DNA of 64,000 nucleotides from positions 2,418,501 through 2,482,500 of the forward strand of contig NC_088295.1 of NCBI RefSeq assembly GCF_032854445.1, read 5' to 3'. The stretch is from Liolophura sinensis. Lineage: Eukaryota; Mollusca; Polyplacophora; Chitonida; Chitonidae. Positions within the stretch are counted from its first letter, which is position 1, and every line of letters starts with the position of its first letter. This document shows positions 60,619 through 64,000 of this stretch, in pieces. The notes under the pieces were generated by a model. That model was not told the origin of the DNA. It searched no databases and saw nothing but the letters and a program-made list of their open reading frames with translations. Made by a program: the position numbers and the translations under genes.

Positions 60619-61042
60619 ATGCGATATTTTGTAGTGTTAAAGCGAACAGGAAACGTTGTTTGCGTAACAGCGCCCGGTTGTAATGTCTGAACACCGGTAG
60701 TTCCATGTTAGATGTAGAGCAGCCGGTTTAGGTGCTCACTCATCGCCAACATTTACATTTCCCCAAATTATACGCTAGGTCCGTCTTTAGACTACTCCGT
60801 CCCAACCAAGAATAGTAGGTGGTAATGAGTTGTGTTGTGTACTTGCTCTCGAATGCAATGACACATCTCCGCTTTCACCATATAGCAATACTGTTGGCCT
60901 TGTTGTTAATCTTTCGAGAGACACATCCAGTACAGTATATTGTGTTTTTACTGCTGCACCTGCTGTGATGACCAAACTCTGTATGGCAGATCGTGTTCTT
61001 GATGTCTTCATCCGGTCTGGTCAAGGACAGATGAGATGTTCA

Positions 61043-62257
61043 TTATACGGCCTCCTCATCAGTAAAGTCCATACCACCATTCTCACCACACTCCTCATTG
61101 TTGCACAACGTTGAGGACGGATCAGTGTTTTCGTGGTCGTAACGAACAACGGTTGTTGTGTTGGTGTTTGTTGTAAACTCAAAACTTTCCGTAATGTTTG
61201 TGCTTTCGTGAGGACAACACTTGTTGTTTTGGTGACTATGGCGAGGAAACATGCTAGTCTCGGCGTACAGAGTTCTGTTTGCCTCCGACGACGATACACA
61301 CTTAAAGGCTTTCATGAAACTTTTTCTAAAATTATCACTAAGAAAAGCATAGAGCAGGGGGTTAAGCATACTATTGGCGTAGCTCAAAGCGGTGAAACCA
61401 TTAAACATGTACAGTTTCCAGGCGGATATGGCGGAGTCCTGCGGAGCCAAGGTCAAGTGGACTTGAAATGACCAGTAGGGTAGCCAACTGACCACATACA
61501 CGGCTATGACAGTTAATACCATTCGGGTTACCTTACGATGCGACCGCTTCTTCTCCTTGGACTTCTTGACAGGCCCCACGGTCCGAAGACGAAGGATAAC
61601 CAGGACGTAGAAGACGGAGATCAGGGCTACGGGTATTGCAAAACCCAGAAGCAATGAATACCAGGTAAACGCTTTGTCATTCTGTATTACCTGATTTTTA
61701 GGCCACTCGATAGTACATGTCATTTTCCCTTCAATCTTTTGATTGTTCACGGTGGTAGCGTACAGCATTATAGGCAGCATAACGAGGAAGGATAGGGACC
61801 ATACGCAGAAACAGACAATTCGGGAAACGTTAGGGGTGCGATACTTGACGGATTTGACAGGATAACACACGGCAAGGTAGCGGTCAGCACTCATGACTGT
61901 CAGAGTGAAAACACTGGTAAACCAATTGATTGAATACAGCACAAAAAACAACTTACACATTGCGAATCCAAATGTCCAGTATTTTAACAGCGTGGTGGTG
62001 ATGAGGAATGGCAGACCGAAGAGAAACAGGACGTCAGCAATGGCCAAGTTTAATACGTACATGTTGGTCACCGTTTTCATTTTAGCGAAGCAGAGCACCA
62101 CATATATGACCAGCCCGTTACCCAACAGACCGAGGACACATGTAAGCACATAGCAAGCCACCAGAATGTAAAGCATCACATCTGGCAGAATATCCAAGTC
62201 TGGCGTTTCAGCCGTGCAGTTTGAACTGTTAGCTAGACATGTAGACATGTTGGCCAT
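61043..62257 (-). CDS. AstC-R: Somatostatin / allatostatin-C receptor-like GPCR, single exon, 404 aa
   Basis: Class A (rhodopsin-type) neuropeptide receptor of the plasma membrane, predicted to couple to G proteins. Seen: a Met start with a good context (A at -3, G at +4). The extracellular N-terminus has three N-glycosylation sequons (N3, N10, N13), followed by seven hydrophobic segments. Hallmarks are GN at 46-47 in TM1, LAIAD at 71-75 in TM2, C101 and C181 for the usual disulphide, DRY at 125-127, WLP at 258-260 in TM6, and YANSMLNPLLY at 293-303 in TM7. CTIEWP in loop 2, SADRYLAVCYP after TM3 and FLSDNFRKSF after TM7 are typical of somatostatin/AstC receptors. Tyr108 lies where vertebrate somatostatin receptors have the ligand-binding Asp, which fits the invertebrate AstC type better (from family knowledge). 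C320 is a likely palmitoylation site and the tail is Ser/Thr/Asn-rich. The coding region has no intron. An opioid- or galanin-type receptor is the less likely alternative. Confidence 0.93.
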   Translation of the reverse strand: MANMSTCLANSSNCTAETPDLDILPDVMLYILVACYVLTCVLGLLGNGLVIYVVLCFAKMKTVTNMYVLNLAIADVLFLFGLPFLITTTLLKYWTFGFAMCKLFFVLYSINWFTSVFTLTVMSADRYLAVCYPVKSVKYRTPNVSRIVCFCVWSLSFLVMLPIMLYATTVNNQKIEGKMTCTIEWPKNQVIQNDKAFTWYSLLLGFAIPVALISVFYVLVILRLRTVGPVKKSKEKKRSHRKVTRMVLTVIAVYVVSWLPYWSFQVHLTLAPQDSAISAWKLYMFNGFTALSYANSMLNPLLYAFLSDNFRKSFMKAFKCVSSSEANRTLYAETSMFPRHSHQNNKCCPHESTNITESFEFTTNTNTTTVVRYDHENTDPSSTLCNNEECGENGGMDFTDEEAV

Positions 62258-62260
62258 TTT

Positions 62261-62275
62261 TGTAGCGAAGCTACA
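62261..62275 (-). promoter_or_regulatory. Hairpin just upstream of the GPCR start codon
   Basis: Perfect 6-bp inverted repeat TGTAGC/GCTACA with a 3-nt loop, ending three bases before the receptor ATG (62,255-62,257). In the mRNA it would form a short stem next to the initiation codon. An effect on translation start is inference only. A GTAAGT donor-like string overlaps its 5' side on the minus strand, so whether it lies in the mature 5' UTR is not certain. Confidence 0.35.
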
Positions 62276-64000
62276 CTTACTTTTCTGTGCTATAGGTATT
62301 GGTAACAGGATTTCAAAGAACTGTTAACAGTACCCACACTGTCCCTTGACTAACGGTCGTTTTCAGTCATTAAGTAGCGCTTGACCCATCCCTGGTATGG
62401 TGACAGTGAGATCTAACGTCCTTAAGGGTAACTCATGGTGCCAAGGTCCTCGTCGTCACAGAGCAAATCATCATCACTGAAGTGGTCCTACCTTCTGTCT
62501 CCACAGGGCTTCCTTCATAAACAGGTGATCTACCCGTTCAAGCCCTCCCCTTTAAAGACAGCCGGAGAACACCCGTGAAAGCTTCGGGAACAACTAGTTT
62601 GTTCATTTACCCCAGAGCAATCGATACAAAGTTTCTCGGCCTCCACTGAAATGGTGCTAAGCCAGCGCGAGCGTGGCATAGACACGAGCGATCCGTCAGT
62701 CGATATGTTAGCCACTGAACACGCCAAAGCCACGCTGTCTTTACGAGCTTACTGTTAAAGGCGTCAGTTTGGTTGATTCCAAGTAAAGCGCGATAAAAGA
62801 AACAAGAAGAACTTGTCACGACCTTCCCTTCCAGTTCAGTTCGCACCAAAGTGATAGAACTCCGAGCTACATAGATTTTCTTAAACCTAAACTCAGGCCT
62901 CGCCTTGAACTTAGCACAGTCACCAGTTCCCTGTAATCGGATTGCGCTGAAAACAATATGACTCACATTAGATAGAGATAAGAATGTCATTGTTGGGAAG
63001 AGCCATTAGCTCGTCCACTCAACACCTGTTATATGTATGCCATTACCAGAAACGTCTTTGTTCACAGTTTGCCTTTAAAACTTTATGAGACATAGAATAC
63101 GTCTTACCAATAGACACTGCAGAGTTTTCTTGGTCACGATGTGCTGATATTTCTCATTCATGAAGGGCCGAATTAGGTTTTCTCTCCATTTACAAGTCGG
63201 TGTAATGCGTTTACCTGAGAAGGAGCCCAGCAGGATTTCTCCGTACCTTTGACGGTGGTCCGCCAGGTCAGCTTGATAATAGGATCGGCGCAATACCAGT
63301 ATCCTTTTACAGGCATCCGCATGGAAAAGACTCGGGGGTTGTAGTAAAACACATGATCAAAGCACCATCTTCTTCGACCACTGAACAGCACGTATGATAG
63401 AGTATATTTTGGTTAGCATCGTCATTATGTAGCCGACAGTCTGAGACAATATCCTTTACACAACACGGAGACAGCTACATCGCACCGTCTATTTTTCTCT
63501 GGTGATCATTGATGAGACTTAGCCCACACTGGGGAATGACGCTGTTATTTAGGTTAACGGCTATCCAAGACGACAGGCCGATCAGTTCTGCAACGCCTCT
63601 GTCTGTCACTCATACAGGTAGCTATGAGCTAAGTACTGCTGCGCAGTGGAAGTCCACGCAACTATCCACGCCTTTAACTCAGCATGAGCGCAAGACCCTT
63701 CTCCAACACATTGCCTGTCTCCTTAACCTGTCACTGTCTTATATAACCAAGATGCCCAGCAAAAGCTAATTTAAGGTCAACAACTGCACTCCACTAAAAT
63801 ATTCTTCGCCACGTTACCAAGAGAGTATAGGAAGATCAACTATCGTGGTACAGCCAGGTCAGTATACTGTCCACAACTAGTGGTCGTATTCAGTGGAGTC
63901 GCTCACAGCATCTGACCCATACCTTCCGCTCTCACACAAGTCTTAGTGTCTTACGCTAGCAGTGCGCATGCCCACATTTTTTGCCACGACTAACGCTGTT
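62276..64000. other. 5' flank of the GPCR, promoter and 5' UTR presumably here
   Basis: No further coding exon recognised. The 127-codon minus-strand frame at 62,607-62,990 has no domain and may be 5' UTR or chance. No confident TATA box or initiator was identified. Confidence 0.4.

Larger units (their letters stand above)
59481..61042. other. 3' flank of the GPCR
   Basis: Probably includes the receptor 3' UTR (up to the AATAAA at 60.6 kb) and the (TA)n microsatellite; otherwise nothing recognised. Confidence 0.4.

Noticed and set aside
62607-62990. 127-codon minus frame upstream of the GPCR
   Set aside because: No recognisable domain, no good start context, and it lies where the receptor 5' UTR or promoter is expected.
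1-64000. Bacterial or viral origin of the window
   Set aside because: Gene density is far too low. The SINEs, LINE remnant, animal neuropeptide receptor and minisatellite load all point to an animal nuclear genome.

Overview
The window looks like nuclear DNA from a lophotrochozoan animal, most probably a mollusc. The reasons are intron-type splice signals, the absence of any operon layout, tRNA-derived SINEs of a kind common in molluscan genomes, a decayed non-LTR retrotransposon 3' end, and one protostome-type neuropeptide receptor. The species assignment is inference.

Only one intact gene is convincing: a single-exon rhodopsin-class GPCR on the minus strand at 61,043-62,257. It belongs to the somatostatin/allatostatin-C receptor group. 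A second, clearly protein-like locus lies on the minus strand at 35,501-36,199. I could not assign it to a family. It is either a pseudogene with one stop and one or two frameshifts, or a gene in which an open coding stretch has become an intron. Weaker coding hints are at 39,058-39,487, 39,901-39,924, 48,085-48,250 and 56,535-56,709.

The dominant content is tandem repeats. About twenty unrelated minisatellites, with units of 15 to 85 bp, cover roughly a third of the 64 kb. The largest is a 64-bp repeat of about 96 copies (24,281-30,424) with higher-order structure, decayed copies at its right edge and a strange cluster of indels near 28.8-29.8 kb. Others are: 52 bp at 1.1 kb, 65 bp at 2.1 kb, 49 bp at 4-5.2 kb, 57 bp at 7.1 kb, 16 bp at 9.6 kb, 10/110 bp at 15.4 kb, 39 bp at 16.8 kb, 42 bp at 18.3 kb, 39 bp at 19.7-21.8 kb, 51 bp at 31 kb, 85 bp at 32.5 kb, 70 bp at 37-38.9 kb, 72 bp at 44.5 kb, 31 bp at 45.2-46.5 kb, degenerate repeats at 49.2 kb, 15 bp at 50.3 kb, GA-rich at 52.5-53.7 kb, 54 bp at 55.2 kb and 54/107 bp at 58.7 kb. 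Many give long open frames that are by-products of the repetition.

Between the arrays lie SINE copies (several with recognisable target-site duplications), three diverged copies of a 1-2.7 kb segment (5.7-8.4, 8.6-9.55 and 11.8-13.9 kb), a LINE 3' remnant at 10.3-10.9 kb, and long stretches with no recognisable gene. I see no evidence of a multi-gene system. The interest lies in the density and internal architecture of the minisatellites, the possible exon-to-intron conversion at 36 kb and the receptor.
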